This document shows positions 36,985-47,928 of a DNA stretch of 64,000 nucleotides, in pieces. Origin of the DNA: Hevea brasiliensis. Lineage: Eukaryota > Streptophyta > Magnoliopsida > Malpighiales > Euphorbiaceae. A program made the position numbers and the translations under genes. The DNA lies in the NCBI RefSeq assembly GCF_030052815.1, contig NC_079496.1, positions 3,906,001 through 3,970,000 on the forward strand. The letters are read 5' to 3'. The notes under the pieces are model-generated. The model was not told the DNA's origin, made no database searches, and saw nothing but the letters and a program-made list of their open reading frames with translations. Numbering within the stretch: position 1 is the first letter of the stretch; each line of letters opens with the position of its first letter.

Positions 36985-39594
36985 TGTAATACCCTTAATT
37001 TTTAAATTTATTATTTTTAGGTAAATATTGATATTTTAATTTTATTTAAATTTTAGGAAATTATTTGAAATTTTTTGGATTTTTAAAATCTGGTTTGATT
37101 TCCCGAAAATATAAAACTTTGATGATTTTTAAAAATTAATTTAAAGACCACGTGGTAAAACTAAAAATATATTTGGAGTCTATGAATTTTTCTGAGTTTT
37201 CTGAAATTTTTTCAAAATTTTTGGACCTTGTTTTCGGTCCCATGGCAGAGTAAAAATTTAAAATTTTGTATCCTGAATCGAACCGGCCGAAGCGAATTGG
37301 ACCGGTCGAATCGGACTGGCTCCTTCTTCCTTTTTCCTTCCCCCGCGCGCGTCTTGACCTCTCTCTTCCTCTCTCTCATTTTCTCTCTCCTCTCTCCTCC
37401 CCTCGCTGGCCAGCCGCCTCCCCAGCCACCCCAGCTTGCCAGCCGCCGCCTGGAACGCCGGGAAATGTCGCGCGAAGCGATGTGACGCGCAGCGTGCTGC
37501 TTTGTCTTCCCGGCCAAAATTTGGCCGATCCGGCCACCATTTGAGCCAAGTCTTGTGTCTAAACCCATCTACACCTCGAGAGCTTTCCATAGATACCAAG
37601 AACACCAAAATCCATAGAGCGGTTTGTCCAATTTTTGTCCGGGAAGTTTTAGCCCATTTTGACTTTTGGGCTAGATTTCTCGCAAACCGTAAACCCCACG
37701 AGAAAACCGAGAGTACCAGAGCGCTCCACTCGTCGAGAGCTTCGCGGGAATATAAATTTCAAAATTTTTCGACACCGTTTTTTGGTGGGTCCCGCGAAAC
37801 TTCGCAGTGTTTTTCCAAGCATTAAATGAGCTTAGAAAATTTCGTAAAATTTATGTACTAACCCTCGTGTTGTGGGCTTCCTGTAGGTATCTTCAATTCA
37901 CGGAAATTCAACAGTTGTCCGGGTCTGTGAATTTCCGGCCAGACAGACCGGCTACCAAAAAAGTCTCCAAATTGGATCGAGGTTTTGGCTACCCCACGAT
38001 TGTCAGACGTCCCGACCGCGTCCCCGGAGTTAGAATTGGCATAGGTAAACTCAAAATTTACTTTTTCGTAATTTTCTGGTGCTTAAATGGAATTTAAAAT
38101 CCATAAAATATTCGTGGTAGCTCATAAAATTATGATTCTTTTTGCAATAGCCTAGTAACATTGCTAAGGACCGTGGGGCAAAGTTTTAGAATTTTTAGAG
38201 CTTATTTGGGCAGTTTTTCAAAAATGATCAATTATAAGAACTAAACTGTAAATTTACATATTGTGATTGAGGACTGTTTGGATGGGCTCAGGAGGGGCTG
38301 TGTGATGTGATTGAGTTGTGAGTGTATGATTTGTGAATATAGAAGTGCGTTTTGAGCCCTTTTGCAGGTTGGGTAGGTCCTAGGTATAGGGGAGACTCTG
38401 CCGGATTTTCGGCACGACTTAGGACGTATTTGGTCTTTTCTTAGTTTGTATTGAGTCAAATTTATTAAATGATTGTAATAAAATTGTCTGGTGAGCCGGG
38501 ACAGCCTTCTTCCTCCGCCCAGCCACCACAGTGATTGCTGTTAAGTCTGTGAGTAAAATATTAATTTTAATTGTAATTTTGATATTATTATATGTTCAAG
38601 CATGCTCATGCATCACTTAAATGCATATATCTATGTAGTTAAACTCTAGGCACGATTTATGTTGCATTCATAACTGTTAAAGTGCTATGGATGTTGTTGT
38701 GGTAATTTAGAGCAGTGTGCGTGCGTTGGCGTGCGTGTGATGTGGTGTTGGCTATGATTAGGACGGGTAGACACGGCTTGAGATCTTCGCTGGGATCCGG
38801 TCCTTCGGGGTAGACACGGCTTGAGTTCTTCGCTGGGACCCCGATTTGGTTTTTAAGTGGAAGTCTGAGCTGAGTTCTTCGCTGGCACAGGTTGGATTTA
38901 AGAGAGCTGTATAGGGGATCAGCTCCCATATATTTATGATTTGATATTACTGGGTGCATGAGTGCTCCAAATTACCTTTTTGCTGTTATGATGTGAAATT
39001 ATTGCTGATGTTGCATTTCACTCTACAGGGTGCATTAGCTTTAGATAGTTATAGAGATTATGGTTAAAATTGATATTTTACTCTCTGAGTCGAACGCTCA
39101 CTCCTGTTCAATATTTTTCCAAGCCACAGGAGGATATTTTTGAGGTTAACCTGCTTTTCTCCCTCGCAGGTCATTTATTAATTTTTGTATAAACCTATTA
39201 ACTCTTAGAATTTCCGCATGTGTTAGAAATATTTATTTGAATTGGGTCTGTAATATAAATTGTTATTTTGGACCTGTAAACTTATTATTTTATGCATGTT
39301 GATGGACTGGATGAGAGAGCTGAGCTCCTATTTATTTTTATGTTGTATGAGTATGTGGAGGGTGAGCTGAGCTCCCCAATTGATTATATATTGTGTTTAC
39401 AGGTCGGGTGAGTCAAAAACTCCCCGTTGAAAGGTCCATTTTATGGCCGGACTCTGTCCTATTGAATCCTTGAAATTGGGCCCAAATGGGCTTTAGATTT
39501 AGGTTGAGGAATAGTTAGGCTTACTACGGGCCTCGGGAGCTTTAGGCTGGCCCAGGTCCTAGTGCCGGTCCAGCCCATAGGTTGGGTCGTGACA
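36985..39594 (+). repeat. Tekay-like 3' LTR
   Basis: 2610 bp, ends GGGTCGTGACA. It holds a partly tandem repeat of GGGTAGACACGGCTTGAG at about 38765 and 38815, where the 5' LTR has a single copy. Otherwise colinear with 29347-31952. Confidence 0.93.
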
Positions 39595-39967
39595 GTAAGT
39601 CTGCATAAGTCATGCAGTGACTTATGCAGATTTCGGCAGGAATGCAAAAATTGCTTCTTCTCCCTGTGCAGAACTACACAACTTATGCGGTAAGTTATGC
39701 GCAATTTAGCCACTGCATACTTCAACTTTCAAACTTGTTTTTGATATCTTTGGCTGTAGAAATCACTCCTCATTGGCAAAATTTCTTTTTTACTCCCTCA
39801 AAAATACCATTTTTCCTACAAAACAAAGTAAAATTACAAATTAATCTAAAAATTGATAATCATGAAAAACTATCTAAATAACTAATAAAATTTGCTAAAA
39901 GTGACTAACAATTAAATAAAATGGCAATGAAATTAAACCTAAATGACTATGCAAAATACAGGTATCA
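39595..39967 (-). repeat. Athila-1 5' LTR, right segment
   Basis: Continues the LTR after the Tekay element, from the second GTAAG, with CTGCATAAGTCATGCAGTGA and GGAATG as in the other LTR near 9411-9450. It ends AGGTATCA, followed by the ACAAC duplication at 39968-39972. Confidence 0.92.
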
Positions 39968-39972
39968 ACAAC

Positions 39973-40540
39973 TTAGTTAATTTTTGGAGGCGTCTAGAGT
40001 GCCCTACTGGAATGTAGTGATCCACATCCTGCGTTACCTCAAAGGCTGTCCATTAAAGGGAATTTTTTTAACATGTTCTTCCTTCACCCTCACAGGTTAC
40101 TGTGATGCAGATTGGGCTGCTTGCCCCACTAGTCAATGTTCGATGACTGGCTTTTGTACCTTTCTTGGCTCCTCACTTATCTTCTAGAAATCCAAGAAGC
40201 AACGCACTGTGAGCCGCTCATCTATTGAAGTCGAATACCTGGCTAGCACAGTCTATGAATTGAAATGGATTTCTTTTTCACTCCAAGACTGTCGCATTCC
40301 TCTTCATTGCGACAACCGGCAGCAATTCACATCAACAACAATCCCATCTTTCATGAGCGCACCAAACACATTGACATCGATTTTCACCTGGTTTGTGGTC
40401 ATGTCAAAGATGGTTTCCTTCATACCAATCACACACCCTCTCGACTCTAACTAGCTAACATCTTCACGAAAATACTCCCTGCCACTAGTTTCCATTTTCT
40501 TTTGTCCAAGCGGGGCTTGGTTAAGCCACACCAAGTTCTA
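39973..40540 (+). pseudogene. Copia-1 RNase H, C-terminal part after Athila-1
   Basis: Resumes the RT/RNase H frame broken at 8205: ASRVPYWNVVIHILRYLKGC, GYCDADWAACPTS, a TAG before KSKKQRTVSRSSIEVEYLA, TVYELKW, then after a frameshift TKHIDIDFHLVCGHVKDG and LANIFTK. This is the standard C-terminus of copia Pol. It ends shortly before the polypurine tract. Confidence 0.9.
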
Positions 40541-40544
40541 GCTT

Positions 40545-40553
40545 GAGGGGGGA
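40545..40553 (+). other. Copia-1 polypurine tract
   Basis: GAGGGGGGA directly before the 3' LTR start TGAAGAATG. Confidence 0.85.
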
Positions 40554-40802
40554 TGAAGAATGTTGTAGATTGCTGTAGAATATTTTGGAATTCTATAGAA
40601 TACTTTAGAATGTTATAGATCATTAGGCGCCAATTTGTACAACTATAGAGTTAGTTACACAGATGTGGGGAGGTTCCACAATATTTAGCATGTGTATATA
40701 TACAGTATCATGCAGCTTGTATCAAATATACAAAAATAAGAATTATCTTTCTATTTTTTCTTGTTTGTTATTAGCCTTTGTTTACCTTTTTTTTTGACTA
40801 TT

Positions 40803-40807
<5 letters not shown>
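40554..40807 (+). repeat. Copia-1 3' LTR
   Basis: Pairs with 3105-3328 over nearly its full length (TTAGGCGCCAATTTGTA, GTATCATGCAGCTT, GTTTGTTATTAGCCT). It ends TTTTTCA at the start of the TA microsatellite. Confidence 0.85.

Positions 40808-40869
<62 letters not shown>
40808..40869. repeat. (TA)n microsatellite
   Basis: About 31 TA units at the right border of copia-1. Its presence may have erased or obscured the target-site duplication. Confidence 0.97.
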
Positions 40870-40871
<2 letters not shown>

Positions 40872-41582
40872 TGCATCATAAGGATGATGTTGCCATTTAC
40901 ATGGTTTGCAAGGATAGGAAAGAAAACCCAAGTTGCTGCACCCAAAAGCGAAAATGTTCATGTGCTTGTGAATTGGCAGACCTAGAAACCTTATAGTATG
41001 GAGCTCTTGAATATAGTCAAGAAAGATTTTTACAAATAGGACTATAGATTTGCACATGATGGCACGTATATATTTGCAATATCTAAATATGATGATGCAA
41101 GGAAGATAGAATTTCATAAGATAATGAGTAGTTTGAAAGATTTTTAAATGACGAATAGATAAAATTTATAAATTTATAAACAATATTATATTTTTTTAAT
41201 ATTAATTAGATAGATTCATCTATCATTTAAAGTTATCACATAAAAGTTAAAATGCTATTCCAAAAAACCCTCTTCCATGTATAAGAAAGAAATGAGTTGG
41301 GAGGGATTTAAAATCAATTAATTATATAAATTTATTTATAATTAAATTAAATTATCTATTATTATCATTATTAAATATTTATTTTTATTATTTATATTTA
41401 ATTTTTCATCATACTCTTTTCAGTTTCAGTATTGTATCGAATATATTTAATTATTAGTTTTTAAATACCAAATCCAAAAACACAAAGTCAAGCCAAGGGA
41501 TAAAAGATGAAAGTTCTTAGGGGTGACAATTACCGAAAATTCTGATTAATTATATTCTTCTTCGAAAATGTGTGCAAATCTT

Positions 41583-41622
<40 letters not shown>

Positions 41623-42238
41623 GAGAGCTTGCAGTGGAAACCATCAACATATTCTCATGCTTCGCAAAAGATGGAGGGCATGCAGGCGCACTCATCATCA
41701 TCACCACCACCGTTGCCGTCAATGCACATCAATCCATTTTCAACCCCACCACGATAATAACAAACATAACCTCTTACTGTCTATTAGATTTAGTTAATCT
41801 AGTGATAATAAAATTAATTAAAATGAAAATTCATGTTCAAATCTGATTAATATTAAATTAATTATTTATTGATTTTATTTTATTTTTGACTAATTTTAAT
41901 TCTAATTATTATAATTTTAATATATTTTTATACTCTATCTTTTAATAAAAAATTAAAAAAACACTAACTCTTGCCTCTTCCTCATCCATCACTATTGAGT
42001 TCACCCACTTACAAAATTTTTATGCATGATTTATATGTATCATGCCTTGCGCTTTGGCGGGTGTCGACCAATGATCTCCTCTTTTAACCTCCATTGTATG
42101 TGTGGGGTCCAAGCATATTAGCATCAAGCTTCCCTCAATAACCAAAAGGGTAGACAAGGAGGGTCACCTTTGAGAAAGATGGTGCTTCCTTTGTTTCAAC
42201 TTGTTCAAATACACAGAAATTAAACTGATGGTCTTAGG
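40870..42238. other. Intergenic region without supported gene
   Basis: AT-rich DNA with a (GA)n run at 41589-41619 and a CAT/CAC-rich patch near 41693-41725. Open frames around the GA run are low-complexity artefacts. I see no conserved coding signal. Confidence 0.6.
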
Positions 42239-43400
42239 CAGTGACGGAGCCAGGAATTTAATTGAGGGGTCCAATTAAAATATACAATTTGTAAAAATAA
42301 TATACATAAATAAATATAAATTGATAAAAATATTGTTTAGAAAATATTAATAAATTGTTATAATTAAATTACAATAATTCTCGTCTATTTTTCATTGACT
42401 GAAATCTATTTATAATAACTTCATTGTCAATACTTGCAAATATATCCCTTTTAATGTAAGTCACCAAATAATCATTTAGTAGCTCATCTCCCATTTTATT
42501 ATAAAGTAAACTTTTAATGATATTCATTGCAAAAAAAGATCTTTCCACTGTGGCTATAGCAACTGGCAAGATTAATGATAATTTGATTAACAAATATACC
42601 AAAGGAAAAATAATATGCTTTTTTGTAGCAACCATCTTCTCAGCAAGGCCTCCAATTCCACTAACTTCAAAAAATTTTTCATCCATATGCATATCAAAGA
42701 CAAAGTTCTCAAGTTGAGATCCAAGTTCAATTAGAGCAACTGGAGAAAATTCACATGGATAAAATTTTGCGAGTTGAATCAATTTGCTTATATTAAATGC
42801 AGAAAATGAGTCCTTAGGATCGAGAAATACCATGCATAAAAGGAAATTTGTATTCACTTCATCAAATCAATTATTAAGTTCTTGAAACTGCATATCAATC
42901 ACAGAATAAAACAACATAACACGGTAGTGATGAAGATTTGTCATTTCTTCACTTCTACGCCTTGATCTCCCTCTAGTTACATAGACATCCTCCATATCTA
43001 ATACAACTATATTATATTTACCACAAAATTTCAATACCTCAAGTAATAAAGCTTCCCAACCATTTTCTCTTATCACTTGCAAACGACATTTTGAGACTTT
43101 AACTAGATTCATAGCATTTACAATATCTTGATTCCTCCTCTGTAAAACTTGTGATAACTCATGTGTGATTCCTAAAATCTTTTTCATAAGATGCAACACA
43201 AAGACAAATTCAAATCGATTCATAATATCTAGCAAATAAATTGCTTCAACCCTTTGTGGATTATCACTACCATTTTCTCCAATAGACTCAAAAACATCAA
43301 TGACAGAAGGAAATAAATGTATCAAATTAATAAGCATACCATAATGAGAACTCCAATGAGTATCTCCCGGTCTCTTCAATGTCATTTCTTAATTTAGACC
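42239..43400 (-). pseudogene. hAT transposase C-terminal fragment with one terminal inverted repeat
   Basis: On minus, a frame with EMTLKRPGDTHWSSHYG, the internal region DIMNRFEFVFVLHLMKKIL, and the dimerisation-type C-terminus LPVAIATVERSFFAMNIIKS and MGDELLNDYLVTYIERD-like YIKRD. The hAT Dimer_Tnp domain normally looks like this, within the zinc-finger MYM-like plant group. In-frame stops lie near 43390 and 42867 (both explainable by C to T). The 3' end shows CAGTGACGGAGCCAGG at 42239-42254, a typical plant hAT terminus. The N-terminal half and the other terminus are absent. Confidence 0.85.
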
Positions 43401-44447
43401 TTGTTCAGTTTTTATTTTGAGTTTTTGACCGTACATGTGTACTTTATTATTGAATTTATCAGAAAAGGGCATGAATTAAAAAAATTACAAAAAGGGGGTG
43501 GGTTGGGGGTCAGATACCACAAAACGCTAATCAAAACAGCATTTTTCAGTAAAAACGCTAATTATAATAGCGTCCAAAGGAAAAACATTAATAATAATCG
43601 CGTTTAATCCAAAAACGCTAGTCATAATCGCGCCTTTCCGTGCCACGCTGTCCCTTACCAGCGTTAGAGCCAAAAGCGCCATTTATAATGGCGTCCCACT
43701 AGCCAATAGCGTTTTTACGCGCAACCTACGTGCTTCCAGCCGTCACACAAAAATGCCATTTATAATGGCGTCCAAGCATTCCAACAAATTTAGGATGCGT
43801 CCCGCTTATATATTAATATGTATAAAAATTATTTTTGTTTATAGATAAAAATAATAATATATATAATATTTTAACGAAATTTTTTTTAATTTGTAAAATA
43901 TATTAATTTCATATTTTTAAAAATAGATTATTTTGTAGTTTAAAAATATTAAAGTTTAAAATTATAATCGCATTTGTTAACGAAAATATATAATGTAATT
44001 TTTATTAAAAATATGTTATTTCTAAATAATTAAAAAAAATTAAAATTTTAACCATATTTGTTAATGAAAATTAATAATATAATTATTTAAAAGATATTAA
44101 TTTTAATGATTTAAAACCATTAAAATTTGAACGTACAGGGGTACTGTGCAATTTAAATTAGTAGAAAATGGTTCTAATAAAATAAATTGTGGGAGGGAGG
44201 TGGATGCCAAAATTAATTTGCATGGGATATTAATTTTTATTCTTATTATAATTATGGATAATATAGTTTTTTGATAGCAATTAATGAATTTAAGTAGATT
44301 TAAGAATTAAAAGAAATTAAATTATTATTTATTACATGTGAGCATTTATAACAATATATAATTTAGATATTGTTAGTGATTTTCATTTAGTACCAAATTA
44401 AGTTATAAAAAATTTATAGAAAATTAAATTGCAATCTCTTATAAAAT
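43401..44447. other. AT-rich region with an array of quasi-palindromes
   Basis: No gene. The left part (43506-43775) holds the repeated ACGC...GCG words described separately; the rest is very AT-rich. Similar words occur near 43425-43440 (GACCGTACATGTGTACT) and 44130-44150 (GAACGTACAGGGGTACT). After removing 44448-52011 this stretch would abut the 3' side of the PMD gene, so it may be its flanking or terminal sequence. Confidence 0.55.
43506..43775. repeat. Array of about eight 18-20 bp quasi-palindromes (ACGCTAATTATAATAGCGT type)
   Basis: Copies include AACGCTAATTATAATAGCGT (about 43554), AGCGCCATTTATAATGGCGT (about 43676) and ATGCCATTTATAATGGCGTC (about 43753), plus diverged ones near 43523, 43588, 43613, 43660 and 43706. 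Each is a stem of 5-7 bp around an AT core, spaced irregularly by 20-50 bp and GC-richer than its surroundings. Confidence 0.75.
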
Positions 44448-44842
44448 TGTTAAGTGCTCACCGAAGTGGGAAAGAGTGAGGAGTCGCCACTTTAGTTTTG
44501 AGGGAAATTAAAGGAAACCATTTATGAAAACAAATTTAAATAAAACCACTTCGAAAACAGAGATTCTAGGTTCGGGGTCCGTATACGGGCGGGGAAGGTG
44601 TTAGGCACCCCACCTCGTCCCTCAATGAGGGTGAGCAGATTTAATCTTACGTTCTTTATAAACTAAAATCGATAGTTAGGGGGGGCTCGAATGGAGATGT
44701 TAATCCTTTTGATAAAAGGGAATATTTGATTTTTCACTAATTCGGATTACCCAGATACATAAGTAAATGAGACAACCTTAGTGAATTGATGTCGTGTAGC
44801 GGTTTTCGTTTAAGGGATTACTTTGCGTGTTTATTAAAAGTT

Positions 44843-45235
44843 GATTTTGAGGATCGGATAAGAACTCTCCTCCGATCTCTATATATTTATTAAAACTTGG
44901 TTAGAGATTCGGATAAGGACTCTCCTCCGATCTCCTTTAAATATTTATTAAAATTTTAGATTGAGAATCGGATAAGAACTCTCCTCCGATCTCCTTTAAA
45001 TATTTATTAAAATTTTAGATTGAGAATCGGATAAGAACTCTCCTCCGATCTCCTTTAAAAATGCAATTTGAGAATTTTAATGAAGGATCTCGGATAAGAA
45101 CTCTCCTCCGATCTCCTTTAAATATTTATTAAAATTTTAGATTGAGAATCGGATAAGAACTCTCCTCCGATCTCCTTTAAAAATGCAATTTGAGAATTTT
45201 AATGAAGGATCTCGGATAAGAACTCTCCTCCGATC
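44843..45235. repeat. Tandem array of CGGATAAGAACTCTCCTCCG units
   Basis: Seven copies of CGGATAAGRACTCTCCTCCG followed by ATCTC, separated by one of two spacers (ATTTATTAAAATTTTAGATT type, about 60 bp period, or AATGCAATTTGAGAATTTTA type, about 70 bp). The core is itself a stem: CGGA at one end and TCCG at the other. Confidence 0.92.
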
Positions 45236-47764
45236 TCCTTCAAATTTAATTACGATCGTATCGTGTGAGGACCTTAGGCTAAGGGTTCTGGCATCAGAAG
45301 ACACTGGGGACCCGGATTAAACTTCTTTTAACTCATAGGTGACTTGTGTCTATTAGGGAATACCGGACTGAATTTTTACCGATCTCTTTCGTGTTCGGCT
45401 CACTAGTACCTTTCGACAAGCAACATTTGTTCTAGCCAGAAATCTAATTTTACTTCTGACTCTCCACCTTGCCCAGTCATCTTCTCGAGCTAGTCTAATG
45501 GTTCGACTTCATGACTTTTGATTTATTATCCGAATGTTTATTTAAAAACTCTTATGTTAAGATATTGCTACCAACACTTTATCAAACTACCTATACGTTA
45601 CCCGTAACCAGAACACCTACATTAGGAGATAATAAAAAGACCAAGAACAAATAAATGACATGAACTGATATACCAAAGATAAACTCAAGAGGATGACCAC
45701 TCACGCGGGACCTTCCCACGTAAGGCAAACTTTTAACGAAAATTACGAGCGTAAAAAGAAAAGTAAAGACGAACACCGGATAGGACAATGGTTCAGACAC
45801 TCACCTGCAGGAAGTTGAACCTATTGAAATAACTATGGAGTCGCGAATGTTGCAGAGTTGCGTGTTAATGGTCTGAGGACTGATGCTTGCCTTGAAATGA
45901 CGAATGCCTAGCTAGCATGTAATCGAACCGGAATGACAATGAGTGAGATTGAGCTCAGAAAATAAAAGTAGATATAAGGGTGATGAAAACAGAACTGAAA
46001 CTTAAGAAAGGGTAACACAGAGTGATGAACAAACTGAAAATCAAGAGTTCCAGTGTCCAACACTTCTTCAAAGAAAATACTTTAGAAAAAAGTCTTTCTA
46101 GCTTAAAAATAGCAGAGTAGCAGAACTGAATTAATTTTCAGAGCCTTTCCACAATAATCACCACCCTCTTTTTTTAGTCCCCCTTTCAACAATTTTCATG
46201 CAGGTATTTATAGGGAACGTGTGCTCCCAATGAAGGGTCAGGATTCTCCTTGAGGGAGATGGAAGGTTTGGATTTTAAAGGACACGATCTGATGGTTGGG
46301 AATTAAAGAGAATCAAGACGAACGACTGAGATCTTTTTCTGCATATTTGTCCTTTCTCCTTTCTAATCTGACGGCTCAGAATTTTCTTGTCAAGGGCGAT
46401 CCGAAGGTTAAGAATAAAGAGCACCGGTCTTGTCGTCTTGTTCTTTGATCCAAGGCCTCTAGACTTGTCCTTACAAGTAAGATCAACGGTGGAGATTGGG
46501 ATGTACAGCACTGTCATGACATACTCTGGCACCTGTCAGTAATGTGGACGATTCTGAGGCCTGCAGTGGAGATCTCGTCTGCAATGCTTTAACTACCTCG
46601 GCTCTGATTATGATGACAGTTAGCGAAAGTTGTCTTATTCTCTTTGCTCTCTGACCTCCCCTCCTTTCCGATCTTCCTAACACGCTCCTTTTCCCATCTT
46701 TCATGCCGGCCTCCCCTCTTCCGATCTCTATCACTCCGGTCTTCTCCTTTATCTGGTCCGATCCAATCAAAGCATTTATTCCTTCGATTTCCGAGGCGTC
46801 CACTTCGTTTTCTGCTAGCAATAAATGCTCAGACTTTCCCTATATATATACCTTCAACAGGAAACCCCTCCGCATTTGATTTTCTCCTCTTTCCTTCTCA
46901 CATTCCCTATTCTAACCTCTCCGGCAATAATCTCGGCCATGATAGTTGCTTTTGATCTTTTTTCGATTGTCCTCTTTATTCCTAGACTAAAAATTTATGA
47001 TCCCGGTGATCGAAGAATTATGATAACCTCATTTGATGGCAGTGAGAGAACCAGACTAATTTGCTGACCTGGATCGAGGACCTCGATAGGGTCGATCTCA
47101 AATCGTTCGACCGATATAATCGGCGAACTGATTTCGAGCGAGAAGACTGCTAATATTCCTCCGATCTTTGGTGACTACCCTTCAAAGTTCATTTGGCTTC
47201 TCACCACATTGGGTGTCCCGACAGCAGCTCGATTCCGAGTGACAACATTGATGACGACCTCTCTCATTCTCATGAGAGTCATAGTCCCCCCATCTGAGCT
47301 GTACATCTATCCGATGTCGACGGCCGGTCTCCTGATCAAACACATCTTTTGATTTAGCCACGAGACTAGGCTTTGACATAGGCCTTTATTAGATAGGATG
47401 TTCCACCGATCTCTAAAGATCGCCCCTATGATGTAATCAGACCTTTAATGTAATCCGATCTCTAGAGATTGCCCAAATGATGTAATCTGACCTTTTGGAA
47501 ATAAAATTTTATTTTGACAACTATCATTTTATTATTATTGTATTGGTTATTTTTCGATCTCTGGAGTATTTACCCAATCCAGCTCTTAACTTGAATGACC
47601 CTTAACCGATCTGTAATTCAGAACATCTTAATGTGCCGATCTCTAACTAGCGGATCTATTTATGGAATTTCCAGAATATTCGTGAGACGTGTCAGAAAAG
47701 GCTGGCAAATCTCGCTAACTGATGCGTCGCTTAGGACACTGTGAGCATTAAATGCTGGGACGGG

Positions 47765-47772
47765 TATAAATA
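47765..47772 (+). promoter_or_regulatory. TATA box for the antisense ORF
   Basis: TATAAATA in the context GGGTATAAATAGGGG, about 160 bp upstream of ATG 47929. A good plant TATA context. A minus-strand TATAAATA at 46212-46205 would serve the opposite direction. Confidence 0.6.
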
Positions 47773-47928
47773 GGGGATGGATTGGCTAGTTGCTCCCTTA
47801 TGTCATTTTCGGCCTCTCGCGAGCAATTCCAAAAATTCTCTCATTTTTTCAAGTTCTTCCGACACCGATCACACTCCGGTAAGGGTTTTGATCTTTCTTT
47901 TAGTTTAAATTTCCTCCTTTCTTTGAAA

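Larger units (their letters stand above)
29347..39594 (+). mobile_element. Tekay/Del-like chromovirus (Ty3/gypsy) nested in the Athila-1 LTR
   Basis: 10,248 bp with LTRs 29347-31952 and 36985-39594, a tRNA-Met primer site, gag, pol and a polypurine tract, flanked by GTAAG at 29342-29346 and 39595-39599. LTRs begin TGTAA and end GTGACA. The pol order is protease, RT, RNase H, integrase, with a C-terminal chromodomain-like end (VLWRSQSVEECT then a stop and ESERDMRSKYP), which with the 2.6 kb LTRs suggests the Tekay/Del lineage. Multiple stops make it defective. Confidence 0.93.
8206..39967 (-). mobile_element. Athila-1: Ty3/gypsy Athila-type element with two nested insertions
   Basis: LTRs at 8206-9775 and at 28135-29346 plus 39595-39967 (split by the Tekay element) are clearly homologous: 1570 bp versus about 1580 bp once the insertion is removed. 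The block is flanked by ACAAC at 8201-8205 and 39968-39972, an exact 5-bp duplication. On the minus strand the order is 5' LTR, tRNA-Asp-like primer site, gag, protease (split by copia-2), a 72-bp repeat array, an ATHILA ORF1-type gene, polypurine tract and 3' LTR. RT, RNase H and integrase are not found between the protease tail (15356) and the array, so this looks like a pol-deleted, non-autonomous copy. Confidence 0.92.
3105..40807 (+). mobile_element. Copia-1: old Ty1/copia element split by a 31.8 kb nested insertion
   Basis: Two related short direct repeats, 3105-3328 and 40554-40807, both begin TGAAGAATGTTG and share TTAGGCGCCAATTTGT. They are the LTRs. Between them run gag, protease, integrase and RT on the plus strand to 8205. 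RNase H then resumes at 39973, after the Athila insertion. Without the insertion the element is about 5.9 kb, a normal copia size. Stops and frameshifts are frequent. No clear target duplication was found, and the right end abuts a TA microsatellite. Short LTRs and the KSKKQRTVSRSS RNase H motif resemble the Ale/Retrofit-like group, but lineage is tentative. Confidence 0.92.

Noticed and set aside
40808..40869. TA repeat as a target-site duplication of copia-1
   Set aside because: The left flank of copia-1 (AAGCA) has no TA repeat, so no duplication can be claimed.
41568..41846. Three overlapping plus-strand frames
   Set aside because: They arise from the GA microsatellite and a His/Ser-rich CAT/CAC patch; no conserved sequence.
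44843..45235. CRISPR-like array
   Set aside because: Spacers are themselves repeated and the genome is plant nuclear; it is an ordinary tandem repeat.
46483..46955. Opposite-strand frames of 103-112 codons in the Tat-like block
   Set aside because: No domain or start context; they overlap each other and contain promoter-like AT runs.
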